This document shows, one piece after another, positions 9,260 through 19,899 of a stretch of 64,000 nucleotides of DNA. Position 1 is the first letter of the stretch, and each line of letters opens with the position of its first letter. The position numbers and the translations under genes were made by a program. The DNA lies in NCBI GenBank assembly GCA_018398585.1, contig JAGTTD010000007.1, positions 8,645,320 to 8,709,319 of the forward strand. The letters run 5' to 3'. This DNA is from Simmondsia chinensis. Taxonomy: Eukaryota > Streptophyta > Magnoliopsida > Caryophyllales > Simmondsiaceae. The notes beneath the pieces were generated by a model. The model was not told the DNA's origin, ran no database searches, and saw only the letters and a program-made list of their open reading frames with translations.

Positions 9260-10635
9260 ATTTGTATGAAAGCCATGGTAGGTGAAAGATTTGACTAGTG
9301 CGACAATTATAAGCTCAATACAAGCATTTTGTTGCAAAGCTAATGTGTTGTATCCATCTTGATAAAGTATCCAACTTCCAAACACATATAGAACATATCA
9401 TTGAAATATACAATAGTAATCTACATCCATAAATGAAAAGATCCAAAATGTGACATATTTTACATTTTACAACGAGAATCAACATGCATACAAATTAAGT
9501 CTCCACAATGCAAATCCTAAAACCAAACCAAAAAATCTTATCAAATTCAAACTTGATAACACTGTCGAACACCTTCAAATAGAATAAACTTGATTCCTTA
9601 AGCACCTTGTGACGAAACATCATCCCCCTACAAGACAGTAAAAAACAAATGAGAATCATGCAAAAGTTACATCAAAAGAAACATTGGACATAAAACACAC
9701 CTATTATAAATTAATTAGAACTACATGTATCCAAAATCTACTCATAAACAAACTACTTATATTGTGTCATGCTAAAACAATTTTAAAATTGGACACATTC
9801 CTATAATATATTCAGTAGTTACACTAAATAGCATAAGAGACAACATCATAAATAAGCAAAAGGCGTACGTAGTTACTAGGCTTGCTCACAAAAAGATACC
9901 AAAATATTTTTAGCATGTAAGCATGTTTCCAATTTCATTCCAAAAACATTTCTCTAAAATATAGATTAAGAGAAACAAAAAACTATACCTATTTAGATGG
10001 CACAAGTTGATAATTAAGACTAATAGAGGGCTAACCAGTTGATCTATAGAAGTTACTCGCCAAGGAAACCTAAATCTTTGAGATCATGCGAAGAGGTAGC
10101 ATTCTCAAAAAGGATACCTAAGGATGGCCACTCGACATAAGCATTTAAGGATTAGACGAGGAATACATTATATAACGGAATATCATACTACAAACAAGGC
10201 AAATTCGTCAATGCTCATGAAAACACATACTTTCTCAAAAGGTTGGAGCTCAATATCAAGAGTGAGAGTGCCATAAGATGCCAATATATATAATAGAATG
10301 TTACTAGATACAACAATGTTAAATTGCCTCAATACCACCAAGATATGTAACAAATAAGCATAGTATATCAACCATTAGCAATTAAAACTAAGCATTAACA
10401 ATGAAAGATGAAATCTCTCGAAAATGAAAACCAGAGGACCACAATCCAACAATACTCATGATTAAATAAATAACCAAAGCATAAGAGTGCAAACTACTAG
10501 CAATGTTTATAAAACACCACCTCATGTGACGTCAAATTCCAAAACCAAAAAATCATTACATTTCATTCAAGAAAGGAACATAACAGCAAGTAATGTGAAT
10601 GTGGAACATTTAGTGGAGTATGGTTCCCTATTACT
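9260..10635. other. CACTA-1 interior, no gene recognised
   Basis: AT-rich sequence with short ORFs only. None shows a recognisable domain or a biased codon pattern. It may be worn-down transposase introns or captured DNA; nothing decides between these. Confidence 0.5.
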
Positions 10636-10649
10636 GACATTAAGAATTA

Positions 10650-10838
10650 AGCTTTGCTATGCGGCATGAAAAGGGGGCCACAAAAATGTCAAGAATAGGG
10701 TAGGTCAGCAGGCAGGGAGGGAACTTGGTCATCAACAACCAATTTCTCCTTAAGTGCCCTGCCTACCCACCATGCCTACTGACCAACCCAATTCGCTGCA
10801 TTTTCGTGGCCACCTTTTTGTGCCATGTAGAATTTTTG
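10650..10838. mobile_element. MULE-like MITE, 189 bp, nested in CACTA-1
   Basis: Flanked by a 10-bp direct repeat TTAAGAATTA (10640-10649 and 10839-10848), close to the 9-bp TSD typical of Mutator-like elements. Its ends are imperfectly inverted over about 40 bp, with GGCATGAAAAGGGGGCCAC at the left against GGCACAAAAAGGTGGCCAC as complement of the right. Inner parts also pair (GGTAGGTCAGCAGGCAGGG with CCTGCCTACCC), so single-stranded it would fold into a long hairpin. Confidence 0.75.
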
Positions 10839-10848
10839 TTAAGAATTA

Positions 10849-12190
10849 TGTGGCGAGTTGACAAGCAGGCAACACCCCATTGAAATTTGAATTTGTAGTA
10901 AAAAATCTAGATCGATACTAAGCAACACCACATACCAAACAAACATTGTAATTGTGAAGACAAATAAAGCTGTAAAGAAACTAGAAAAGATAGTGATCTA
11001 AGGTTCACAATAGACAATCAATTGTCATAAACAGATTTGGCATCATATTTTTCATTGCAATGCGAATTCATAGCACAATAAAGCACCATAATGATGCCAA
11101 CCACTTCGTTAGTTTTACAGAGATTAAGTTCAAAAGTGGAGAACTTACATCACTGTAGCTTTCACTTGGGTATCTAGCCTTCGCCTCCAATTTTGCAAAT
11201 CTTATATCATAAAACAAGCACCCCCAGTAATCTAAACACATAAATTCCGAATTTAACACAAAATAGGAACTACACGGATCAAGTTTGCATGCACAGGAGG
11301 AGATTGAGAGAAGGGTCGCCTGCTTATTATAGTTTCATATTACCCATTGTACACAAAAAACAATCCTTACAAGCAAAAGAAAAGAAGCACCAAATTTGCA
11401 TCAATGTTTAAAGTCCATGGTTTTGTAGAAGAGTAGCCCAAGCAGCAAGCACCTTGAGACGCCATGTCAAAATAACCTGATTACATTGGGCCTATTTCCA
11501 GTAATGTCACTTGTAATTGTATGACTATATTAGATTTAAAGCCCCAAAATACTATGCCCCTAGAACATTTATACTTACTTAAAATTTTGAGTCAAAGCAA
11601 GAAAGGTTCAACAAATTTTTCACTGACCAAATTTTTCGTCCGAAAAAGGACACTGGAATATTCATACAACCATAAAGCAAGATGACAATCTCTAGAGATT
11701 TGGCATGTGCAAAGGCATCAATGTGACCAACTAATAGATATTGCACTTCCAAATAAATAAGGTTATAAACTCCTAGAAATTAAACATTTAAAAATGACAC
11801 ATTTAGAAACTAAGACTTTAGCATTAGCATAAGGATATTCTCATATCCATCGCACATAAAGACCTTGCATTTTTTTTAGGGACCTTAGAATGCAAATATA
11901 GACTAGAAAATCATTATGGGTCACACCATAAGATCCAAAGAAAGAAAAGGATAAGCATGACAATAACAATAGCTTAGTGCCTCAAAGAGGTTCCCAGTAC
12001 TCTATTTTGACAAAGGAAACCAGAAGCCAAACAAGACTCCTCCTTCCCCTTTCTTTATCAAATGCATGAAACCTAGACTTCTCTAATCATAAATTCAATA
12101 TAACACTTCAAAAGATATGTTGTGAAGCAAGAATCGCAAGTAGAAAGGATATTTGAAAGTTGATATACAGGCCAACCATATTTAGAAGTT
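10849..12190. other. CACTA-1 interior between the MITE and the SINE tail
   Basis: AT-rich and dominated by short stops in all frames. No coding domain or inverted repeat recognised. Confidence 0.5.
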
Positions 12191-12193
12191 ACT

Positions 12194-12300
12194 ACGGAAA
12201 CAGCCTCCTTTCTACTCGGAAGGGGTAAGGCCGCGTACATCCACCCCTCCTAGACCCTGCTTAGTGCGGGAGCCACGAGGCACTGGGACTGTTGTTGTTG
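12194..12300 (+). repeat. SINE/RTE 3' tail fragment inside CACTA-1
   Basis: Carries GGAAACAGCC, GGTAAGGCCGCGTACATCCA, GTGCGGGAGCC and GGCACTGGGAC and ends TTGTTGTTGTTG, the same module as at 1251-1390 and 2418-2556. Only the 3' end is present, consistent with a strongly 5'-truncated insertion. I could not find a convincing TSD. Confidence 0.75.
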
Positions 12301-12639
12301 TACGTACCTCTAGCCATTGATGCAGTACAACAATCACACTTTGGAAATAATTTGCTTATGTCATATTTAGGCCTACTATATTCAAATGTAATCGTTGTTT
12401 TCATCGATTATTATTAATGGGTAGTTAAAAGAGAGGAAAACAATTAAATGAACAACAAAATACCTATTCACAAACCAATGAGCAAAGAGATAGCAGTTTG
12501 CAAGATCTCATGAACTTAACATGCCATTAAATAGGATTTGTATGTTGAACCAACTAAAATAATGAAATCAGTTGATTGGGGTTTATCTTTACAAAATACA
12601 ATTCAGTAATTTTTACAAAAAGAAGAAATCAGTTGATAA

Positions 12640-13110
12640 TAGGAGCTCAAAATCATGTCCAAGGTTTAATTTTGAGACATAATTAGCAAGGATATGCAAA
12701 ATCAACAAAAATCAAAGAGAGAACTACCAAAAATGAAGGTAAAATATGAGCGAGAGAGGCACCAAACATAAACCAAAATAGTGTATAGGGATAACCAGCA
12801 AGAATATGAAAAATAAACAAAAATCAAAGAAAAAACTAACAAAAAATGAATTAAAAATCAACAAAAAAAAACTAACGAAAAATCAACAAAATCAAAGAAA
12901 AAACCTAACAAAAAATGAAAGACAGAAGTACGAACAGAGAGAGGAGTCGTGGACCAACAGTGACGAGCAGCAACCGGCTACCGGCGACCCGCGACGGTGG
13001 ACGAGCAGCGACCGGCGATGGAGGACGAGCAGCGACTAGGGCGTTAGAGCTGGAGAGAGAGGGAGGGGTGAGAGGAGTCTTGTGTTTGTGTGAGCATGTG
13101 TTTTGAATCC
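12640..13110 (-). other. CACTA-1 transcript-leader-like segment shared with CACTA-2
   Basis: On the minus strand a CT-rich stretch (CCCTCTCTCTCC) is followed by a GC-rich block of GCTCGTC/CGCCGG repeats (about 12950-13045). A T-rich run with repeated TTGATTTTTGTT follows, then AATTATGTCTCAAAATT..CCTTGGACATGATTTT. CACTA-2 has the same order on the plus strand at 35210-35500. It resembles a first exon and leader followed by an intron, but no ORF is conserved between the two copies. The Lys-rich plus-strand ORF here is low-complexity shadow. Confidence 0.55.
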
Positions 13111-13624
13111 CTAATGTATAAGGCTGGAGTTATCGAAAATTTTAGCGGGAAGTGATTAATTTTAGGTCAACTAAATTTTTTGATATCTGTTCAAAAAAAA
13201 AAATTTTTTGATAAAATTTTGAAAACTTACATATTTATATTTTAAAATTTAGTGTATTAATTTTTTTAGTCTATAAATTTTGTTAAATATTATCTTAGTT
13301 TGAAGTAAAATATATGTAATAAAATAATATAAATAATGGCATATAAGAAGGTAAAATAATTTTATTAATAATGACACAATATTACAGTTCGTGTGTGTGA
13401 CGAAGGCAATAGCAAAAGGATTTTAAGTTAACTAATGAATAACGACAACTTTTGTACGCTCAAATATCATAATTTTGCCTGTTTTATATAAAAGCTTTGG
13501 CAAAAATAATTAATACACAAAATCTCACTTTATTAATATGTAATTTGCCCTCAAAATTTTGAATTTAAACCTATTTTGGTTCTCATATATCAAAGTGAAA
13601 ATTATTTAAAAAAAGGAGATAGCT

Positions 13625-13870
13625 TTAGGTAACATATTTAAAGTGTTGCAAAATACAAGCAAATGTAACACTTCACCATAAGTGTTACCTATAATATGGC
13701 TTATGCAACAATTTTTTATAAGTGTTACATTAGATAACAAGCAAATGTAACATTTTTTTATAAGCGTTACATTAGGCACCAAACAAATGTAACAATAAAA
13801 AAGTGTTACCTAAACACTATCTATGGTAACATTTTAATCAAATGTTACAGTTTAAGTGTTACCTTAGGCC
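13625..13870. repeat. CACTA-1 right subterminal repeat array
   Basis: Roughly ten copies of the AAGTGTTACCT / CAAATGTAACA motif in both orientations, mirroring the left array and ending 15 bp before the TAGTG terminus. Confidence 0.85.
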
Positions 13871-13888
13871 AATTTTGTTGTAGTGCAA

Positions 13889-14370
13889 AGGTTTCATAGA
13901 ACCAAACCAGTCTGACTTAGTTTGTTTGTTGAAAAAATCTTTGTATGGTTAAAAACAGTCACCTCGACAGCGATACAAAAGATTTTGTGCCTTCATGCGA
14001 GATAATGGTTTTGTGAGATCTGTGCATGACACTTGGTTTTACTTCAAGGACTTTGATTGTGATAATGCTATGTTCCTACTGATATATATTGATGACATGC
14101 TTTTAGCTAGCAGGTTCAAAATTCGAGTTCTAGACTTGAAAGGGAGGTTAAACAGTTTATTTGACATGAAAGATATGGCTAATGCTAAGAGAATATTGGG
14201 AATGGATATCATAAGAGGCAGAACACTTAAAACTATTCATTTATGTCAAAACCATTATCAGATTAAAGTCTTAAAAAGGTTTAATATGTGTGATTCAAAA
14301 CTAGTAAAACTTCTTATGGCATCTCAATATAAATGTTCTGCGAAACTAAAGAAGAAAAACTTAAAATAAA
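13889..14370 (+). pseudogene. Copia-A reverse transcriptase, C-terminal half
   Basis: Resumes after CACTA-1 with 'GFIEPNQ' and 'LLKKSLYG', the thumb-side motif. From 13995 an open frame contains the catalytic box 'LLIYIDDMLLA', with both Asp of the Y-x-D-D motif present. 'LFDMKDMANAKRILGMDI' is the conserved post-catalytic block. Frameshifts near 13945 and 14340 prevent an intact product. Confidence 0.9.
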
Positions 14371-15060
14371 TAATATAGCTTATGCCAATGGCATACGATC
14401 CTTGATGTATGCTGTGACATGTACTAGACCTGACCTAGCCTTCCCTATGAGCGTTTTGTCTAGGTTTATGGCCAAACCTGGTAAACTTCACTATGATGGT
14501 GTTAAATGGCTAATGAGGAATGTAAACGGTACATTGAACTTAGGTTTGACCTTTGGAAGTGACCAAAGTAACCTTAGGTTAGTTGGGTATATTGATGCTG
14601 ATTTCGCTGGGGATTTAGATAGAAGGAGATCAACTTCAGCCAATATTTTTACTTTAATTGGTGGAGCAATAAGTTGGAGGTCCAAGTTACAATCTTTAAC
14701 TTCACTTTCAATTACTGAGGCTAAATTTATGGCTATCTTAGATGCTATTAAAGAAGATATGTGACTTAGAGGCCTTCTATATGAAATTAAGTCTGACTTA
14801 GGACCGTTTAAGATATATTTAGATAGTCAATCAACAATAGTACTATGTAGAAACCTAGTATTTCATGATATGACAAAACACCTTGCTATAAGAAGGTATT
14901 TTATCATGCATCAATTATATGCAAACTTGGGTAATTTGCTGAAAATAGATACTGAGGACAACCTCACAAGCATGCATACAAAGTCCCTCCCTTGCGAAAA
15001 GTTTATATGATCTATTAAGCTTGTCGAAACAAATTGGAACCCGGAGTAAAATGGTTTGCG
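14371..15060 (+). pseudogene. Copia-A RNase H and pol C-terminus
   Basis: 'YANGIRSLMYAVTCTRPDLA' links RT to RNase H. 'GYIDADFAGDLDRRRSTS' carries the RNase H Asp residues, and 'SITEAKFMAILDAIKE' the Glu/Ala block. A stop at 14762 is followed by the rest of the domain in the same frame ('YLDSQSTIVLCRN', 'HLAIRRYFIM', 'NLTSMHTKSLP'). This enzyme degrades RNA of the RNA-DNA hybrid during cDNA synthesis. Confidence 0.9.
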
Positions 15061-15107
15061 AAAATGCTCCCACTTGTTAGAGAGGATCTAGTGGTTAGTC
15101 TAAATGA

Positions 15108-15123
15108 ATACCAAGGTGGAGAT
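15108..15123 (+). promoter_or_regulatory. Copia-A polypurine tract
   Basis: CAAGGTGGAGAT directly precedes the TGTTGG start of the 3' LTR. It is the position that primes plus-strand DNA synthesis. Confidence 0.7.
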
Positions 15124-16139
15124 TGTTGGATCCTAATTGGTAAGCATATAGTTGAAACCATGCCTAATAATATAAAGATTAGGTTAAAATGAGCTAAAAT
15201 GAGATTAGCTACAAATTAGGTGTTATTACAAGGAAAAACACATCATTTAATATTAAATAAGAAATCAAAACACCGCACCTTATTATCTGTATAAAGCAAT
15301 GACATGTGATGTAAATATGTACAAGTTGGAGGGCATTTGTAATCTGAAAGCTGAATTTTGCATGATTGGGTATTGTCAAAAATGCCCCTGCCCCTTGGTA
15401 CTATTTACCTGCCCATGCCCCTGCCCAGCTGCCCAACTTTACTCTTTTCTTTTGTGTTGGCCAACACGTGTCCTCCACTCCTCCGCTGAACTGCATTAAG
15501 GCAATACAATATGGGCCACTAGATTTGTGTTTGTTTTGCTTCATAATATATGTCCCTTGCATTTTAATCAATGGATGTGATAAGGATCCGGGATGGCAAA
15601 TGGATCATGGTAGAGGGGTATATAAATCAGAGATTTAGAGTTTGAGTTGGCAGAAGCTTCATTTCTTCTTTGCCTTCCCCTATTTTCTCTCCGATTTTTT
15701 TTCCTCTTTGCTTCTTCTATGTTACTCTAACCCTAGATATGCTCCTCTGAGCCAAAATCATGAAGGTTCCAAGCTCATGAGCCAAGATTCATGGTGATTT
15801 GTTGCTATTGGTGATAAGTTCTTCAAGATCTAGGCTTAGATCATTACGTTTCAGTCTAGCCAAGGTTGAGTCTATAATTTGAGTTCTTGTGCCGTGTTTG
15901 TTGTTTATTGGTTATAATCAGTCAATAACGTGTAATAACCATTATTAATAGTGGAGATCTTTCTAAAATTAGGGAGTTGAGGATGTAGGACCAATTTTAG
16001 GGTCTGTATCTCGTTAAATCCTGGTGTTTGTCATTGATTCTCACTTTACTCTTGAGATCTAGTTTCTGTAATTCATTCATTTTGTTTTTTGTGACGCGTA
16101 GCAAGTTTAACTAAAGCTAACTCACTAAAGACGTGAACA
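15124..16139 (+). repeat. Copia-A 3' LTR, 1016 bp
   Basis: Starts TGTTGGATCC and ends GTGAACA, so it has TG..CA termini. It defines the full LTR against which the truncated 5' LTR (4437-5263) and the inverted copy (1612-2238) are measured. It contains a TATATAAAT box near 15619. The two short plus-strand ORFs at 15299-15638 are LTR shadows. Confidence 0.9.
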
Positions 16140-17487
16140 ATAAAATTAAAAATTAAAAGAAATCATTTAAGAGTAAAATAAGGAAAAATCAAGAAAATGA
16201 CTAGAAGGAAATTTTTTTTTTTAATTAAAATTCAAACTTGGAACATAATCAAGAAATTTGGGGGGGGGGGGGAAAAATGCTAAAACTCCCCCAACCCACA
16301 ATTAGAACCAACGTTACTTCAAAGGAAAAAAATTACAATGTTTTTTTTAAAAAAAATTCATGGTGTTTAATAGCATGTAATTTAATAATTATTTATTAAA
16401 TAAGTGACGCAATTATGTCTCAAAACTATGCATGATAGTTATATCATATCGCAACTGAATTACAATGAACACATAATACAAAAAAAAAAAAAAGTCTCGT
16501 CGTCATAAATCTGGTTCCAAGTAACAAGTTGTTACTAAAAATATTTTTAAATGTCAATATCTTTTGTATAATATGAAAAAGAGTATATTTATATACTGAT
16601 CATATGTTTAGACTATAAATTAGCTACGAAAATAGAAATATACCTTGCATAACACGGGAATTTGCTAGTATTATTAAACTCAAAGTTCTTTTAAATATTT
16701 AGTACATTTATAAAATATAACTTAAATATAACACTTTTTAAATATACAAAAGTAATTTTTAAAATATTCTTACATATTTAAAGTACCTAGATTTTTTCTG
16801 TAATTTCAAACATTTTTCAAGTATTTAAAATATTATTTAAAACTTTGAATATATTACTAAGTTTTAAAATTTCAACATATTTGATAGATTTTTAAAATAT
16901 ATAAAATATAATTCAAATATATAAATTATATCCTAAATATGTAAAATTAATATTAAGAGATATTACAAATATTCATGGTGTTTGAAAAAAAAATTATTAT
17001 AGCCGCAAATAATAAACAACTATTTATAAACACGAGTCCTGTTACTACCCCACTAATTATTAAAAAAAATTCAGTTTATGTTACAATAATATCAATCTTT
17101 TTTTAAAAAATTTAAATGAACATCATATATTGTAAGTGAACTATAGCATGATTATTTTGGTAGTATAATTAATTTTTGACATTTATACTATTTAAAGGGC
17201 AACGTTATTTTCGTAATTATTATTTCTTATAAATTATGTCATTTTTTTTAAAATAACAACTATTGCGCTGGCAAAAAAACTACTCTATAGAAATACAATT
17301 ACTCCAAATGCATTATGCACCATGTATCGCTCGGGAGATGCTAGTTAAAACGTAAGTTCAAGTTTAGTGTTTATCATGCTCCATTACCAACTATTACCGG
17401 ATCTAGATCCATATATATTATCCTAGAGGATATTTATTTGTTTAGATGGTGTCTTGCTTCTATTACTAAATCTATATTTTGTATTAT
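16140..17487. other. AT-rich intergenic stretch with Helitron-like 3' termini
   Basis: No coding segment is recognised. It holds a 13-nt G run (16260-16272) and several A/T homopolymers. Two short motifs resemble Helitron 3' ends: GCATAACACGGGAATTTGCTAG at about 16649-16670 and TCGCTCGGGAGATGCTAG at about 17327-17344, each followed by T. Helitrons end in CTRR after a small hairpin and insert between A and T. The hairpins are weak and no 5' TC end is certain, so this is a suggestion only. Confidence 0.4.
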
Positions 17488-17590
17488 CTTTTTTTTTTTC
17501 CAATGGCAAGCACGTATATATATTCAAAAATGGAAATCAACCGCAAATACAAAGGAGATACTCATCAGAACCAACAAAAACACCCAACCA

Positions 17591-18024
17591 TTAAAACCAT
17601 AGTCCCAAACTACTCCCTATACAAAAATTAAACCGACTCCAAGCTTGAACTATTACAAACTCAATAACATCTTTCTCACGATGCTTTTGACTTTGAAACA
17701 TACACCGGTTCCTCTCCATCCATATATTATAAACCACTGCAGCTACAACAATTCTCTTCATTTGCTTTGCCCACACCTATTACGAGCACGAGATCCCATC
17801 CCGTCCATAATTCCCTTGAGTGAATCAATCAAGCACAAATTGAAACATTCTACAATTCTACACCAAATTTTGAAAGAGAAAGGGCATTGAAAGAATAAAT
17901 AAAACAAGTCCTCACCTTCCTCCTCACATAAACAATAGCAACTTGGGAAAGACCATCCGATTTTATGAAGTTGGTTATGAGTGAGCACGCCACCTAGAAG
18001 GGCACGCCACAAACAGAAAGAATG
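17591..18024 (-). pseudogene. L1 ORF2 C-terminal zf-RVT region
   Basis: Minus-strand frames give 'MWRALLGGVLTHNQLHKIGW', 'CYCLCEEEGEDLFYLFFQCP' and 'AAVVYNIWMERNRCMFQ'. These match the zinc-binding-in-reverse-transcriptase domain at the end of plant L1 ORF2, with the pattern W-x-..-CxxC-..-E-..-H/YLFFxCP. The upstream part of the same domain lies across Gypsy-A at 23342-23650. Confidence 0.85.
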
Positions 18025-18342
18025 TGTCAGGGTTTAGCCTGTTCAGTGGAGGAAAAGAGGAAGGAGAAGGCTGAGATCAGCCATGGAAGTGGACGAGAAT
18101 AGGGAGAGAGGGAGAAGGTGAGAGAAAGAGGAAGAGAGAATTGGTAAAGTAAGAGAGAGAAGAATAAGTGTATTATTACTTTGATAAGAATTCAATACAA
18201 AGAATGGGTATTAATACCTAATTACAAGCAACAAGCTTAACAACCTACTTAACAACTAATTAACCCCTTAACCACTCTTTAACCACCACTTAACAATATA
18301 AGAAGATACAAGTATATTGCATATCTAGCTAAGTACATGACA
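18025..18342 (-). repeat. Gypsy-A 3' LTR
   Basis: 318 bp, starts TGTCAGGGTTTAG and ends AAGTACATGACA as written on the plus strand. The neighbouring CTTCCCCTCATC (18347-18358) is the complement of the polypurine tract on the minus strand. Confidence 0.9.
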
Positions 18343-18389
18343 ATAGCTTCCCCTCATCACATCCTTGACCTCAAAGATGAGCAAAAAAA

Positions 18390-19690
18390 TCAGGAAATTA
18401 GGCTCAGCTGGTAGTGGAGTCTTCCCATGTAGCTTCTTCTTCACTTAAGTTCATCCACTTGATAAGCCATTGGGTGGCAGCTGCTCCTTGGCGCTGCACA
18501 ATTTTCCTGGCCAGGAGTCTTTCAGGAGCTATCTTCAATTCACCAAGGGAGGTTGTCTGGGATAGGTGCTGAGTGACCATGCCTTGAGTGCCAAGCTTCT
18601 TCTTTAACTGAGAAACGTGAAAGATAGGGTGAATGAGGCAGTCTTAAGGCAACTGAATTCTGTAATCTACTTGTCCCACCTTCTGCAACACCAAGAAGGG
18701 ACCATAGAATTTGGATGAAAGCTTAAGGCTTCTTCTAATGGTAGCTGAGGTCTGTCTGCAAGGTTGTAGCTTTAGGTACACCCAATCACCTGGCTGTAGG
18801 ACCCTTTCAGATCTATTTTTATCAACAAAGTGCTTCATTTGGGACCTGCCTTGCTTAAGCCTGAACTTCAGCTGCTGGAGAGTGGAACTCCTCTCCTTAA
18901 ACCAGTCCTCCACTAATGCTACTTCAGGTGCGAGACTTGGAAGAGTATCCAGGTGCAGCTAAGGTGCCTTATAGCCATATAAGGCTTCAAATGGAGTGCT
19001 CTGGATGCTGCTATGATGACTGGTGTTATACCATAGTTCAGTAAGGGAAAGCCATTTATTCCAATGTTCGGGTTTGTCCAAACAAAAACAACGCAAGTAG
19101 GTCTCCAAGCATTGATTCACCCTCTCAGACTGTCCATCTGATTGAGGGTGATATGATGAGCTCATGTCAAGGGAACTTCCTAGTAGTTTGAAGAGTTCCT
19201 GCCATAACAAGCCAAGAAAAATCTTGTCCCTGTCAGAGACAATGCTCTCAGGCAAACCATGCAACCTATGAAGGTTATCCATGAACAATCTTGCCACATG
19301 AGTGGCAGTAAGAGGATGAATTAATGACATGAAATGTGAGTATTTTGTTAACCTGTCAACCACCACCAAGATGGTATCTCTGCCTTCTGAAAGGGGAATC
19401 CCTTCTATGAAGTCCATAGCAATGTGAGACCAACATTGCTTAGGGACTCGTAAGGGTTGCAGCAACCCAGGTGAAGCAACATGCTCTAGCTTACTTCTTT
19501 GGCATGTATCACATTCAGCTACTATTCTTTTAACATCAGCCTTTAGTTGAGGCTAGTAGAACAGCTTCTTCAGCCTTTGATATGTAGCATTCACACCAGA
19601 GTAACACCCCCCCCCCCCCCCCCCCCCCCCCCACCTCTCTCTCTTTCCAGGAGAAGAATGGATAGAAGAGACAAGTTGGGCTCTTAGATC
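18390..19690 (-). pseudogene. Gypsy-A integrase with C-terminal chromodomain
   Basis: The zinc-binding domain is near 19480-19640 (the HH part is damaged by the C run at 19607-19632). The catalytic core 'IAMDFIEGIPLSEGRDTILV', 'LPESIVSDRDKIF' and 'HPQSDGQSERVNQCLETYLR' retains all three acidic residues (D, D, E). Next come 'PGDWVYLKLQ' and 'KLSSKFYGPFLVLQKVGQVD', the GPY/F module. At 18417-18485 'WLIKWMNLSEEEATWED' is a chromodomain, which in chromoviruses directs integration to modified chromatin. Stops at 18955 and about 18640 break the frame. Confidence 0.9.
19607..19632 (+). repeat. 26-nt pure C run inside the Gypsy-A integrase
   Basis: Uninterrupted C from 19607 to 19632. It falls where related integrases have a short Gly/His loop, between 'SSPGKRERW' and 'CYSGVNATYQRLKK'. 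It encodes poly-Gly on the minus strand. Similar runs occur at 31658-31689 and 49468-49494. Confidence 0.9.
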
Positions 19691-19899
19691 TTGGTTTTGG
19701 AGAACATACAACCTACCATGGAACCTTAGGACTCCATTTTTAAGAACATAATCAGGATGGCTATCTGGGGGAATCAGCAGTTGAGCTATCAGCTGTGTAC
19801 AGACATTATCATTCTCATAAGTTTTGACAAGTTCATTCACCCAAGTGGGGTGAACAACAGACACTGTAATGGCCAAGCAGGAGTCTGAAAATCTTCTTG

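Larger units (their letters stand above)
8888..13885 (-). mobile_element. CACTA-1: non-autonomous CACTA (En/Spm) transposon, 4998 bp
   Basis: Ends are CACTACAAGCAAAGTGACC on the left and, reading inward from the right, CACTACAACAAAATTGGCC. The 3-bp flanks are TAA (8885-8887) and CAA (13886-13888), a TSD with one change. Both subterminal regions are packed with a GTGTTAC[C/A]TTAG-like repeat in both orientations. No transposase domain is recognisable, so it is non-autonomous. The interior holds a 189-bp MITE (10650-10838), a SINE/RTE tail (12194-12300) and a GC-rich block (about 12940-13110) shared with CACTA-2. That block suggests the element lies in reverse orientation relative to CACTA-2. 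The remaining interior is AT-rich with no supported gene. Confidence 0.9.
4437..16139 (+). mobile_element. Copia-A: LTR retrotransposon interrupted by a hAT MITE and CACTA-1
   Basis: Order: truncated 5' LTR, Met-tRNA primer binding site, gag, protease, integrase, reverse transcriptase, RNase H, polypurine tract, 3' LTR. Protease before integrase before RT is the Copia (Ty1) order, and the motifs resemble the Tork/Tnt1-like group. Guests occupy 6194-7073 and 8888-13885. With both removed plus one TSD each, the host sequence is about 5.8 kb. Every domain carries stops or frameshifts, so it is inactive. No TSD can be given for Copia-A itself because its 5' LTR has lost about 185 bp. Confidence 0.9.

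Noticed and set aside
12806..13106. Lys/Asn-rich ORFs in CACTA-1
   Set aside because: They come from imperfect AACAAAAAATC-type repeats and run antisense to the segment shared with CACTA-2.
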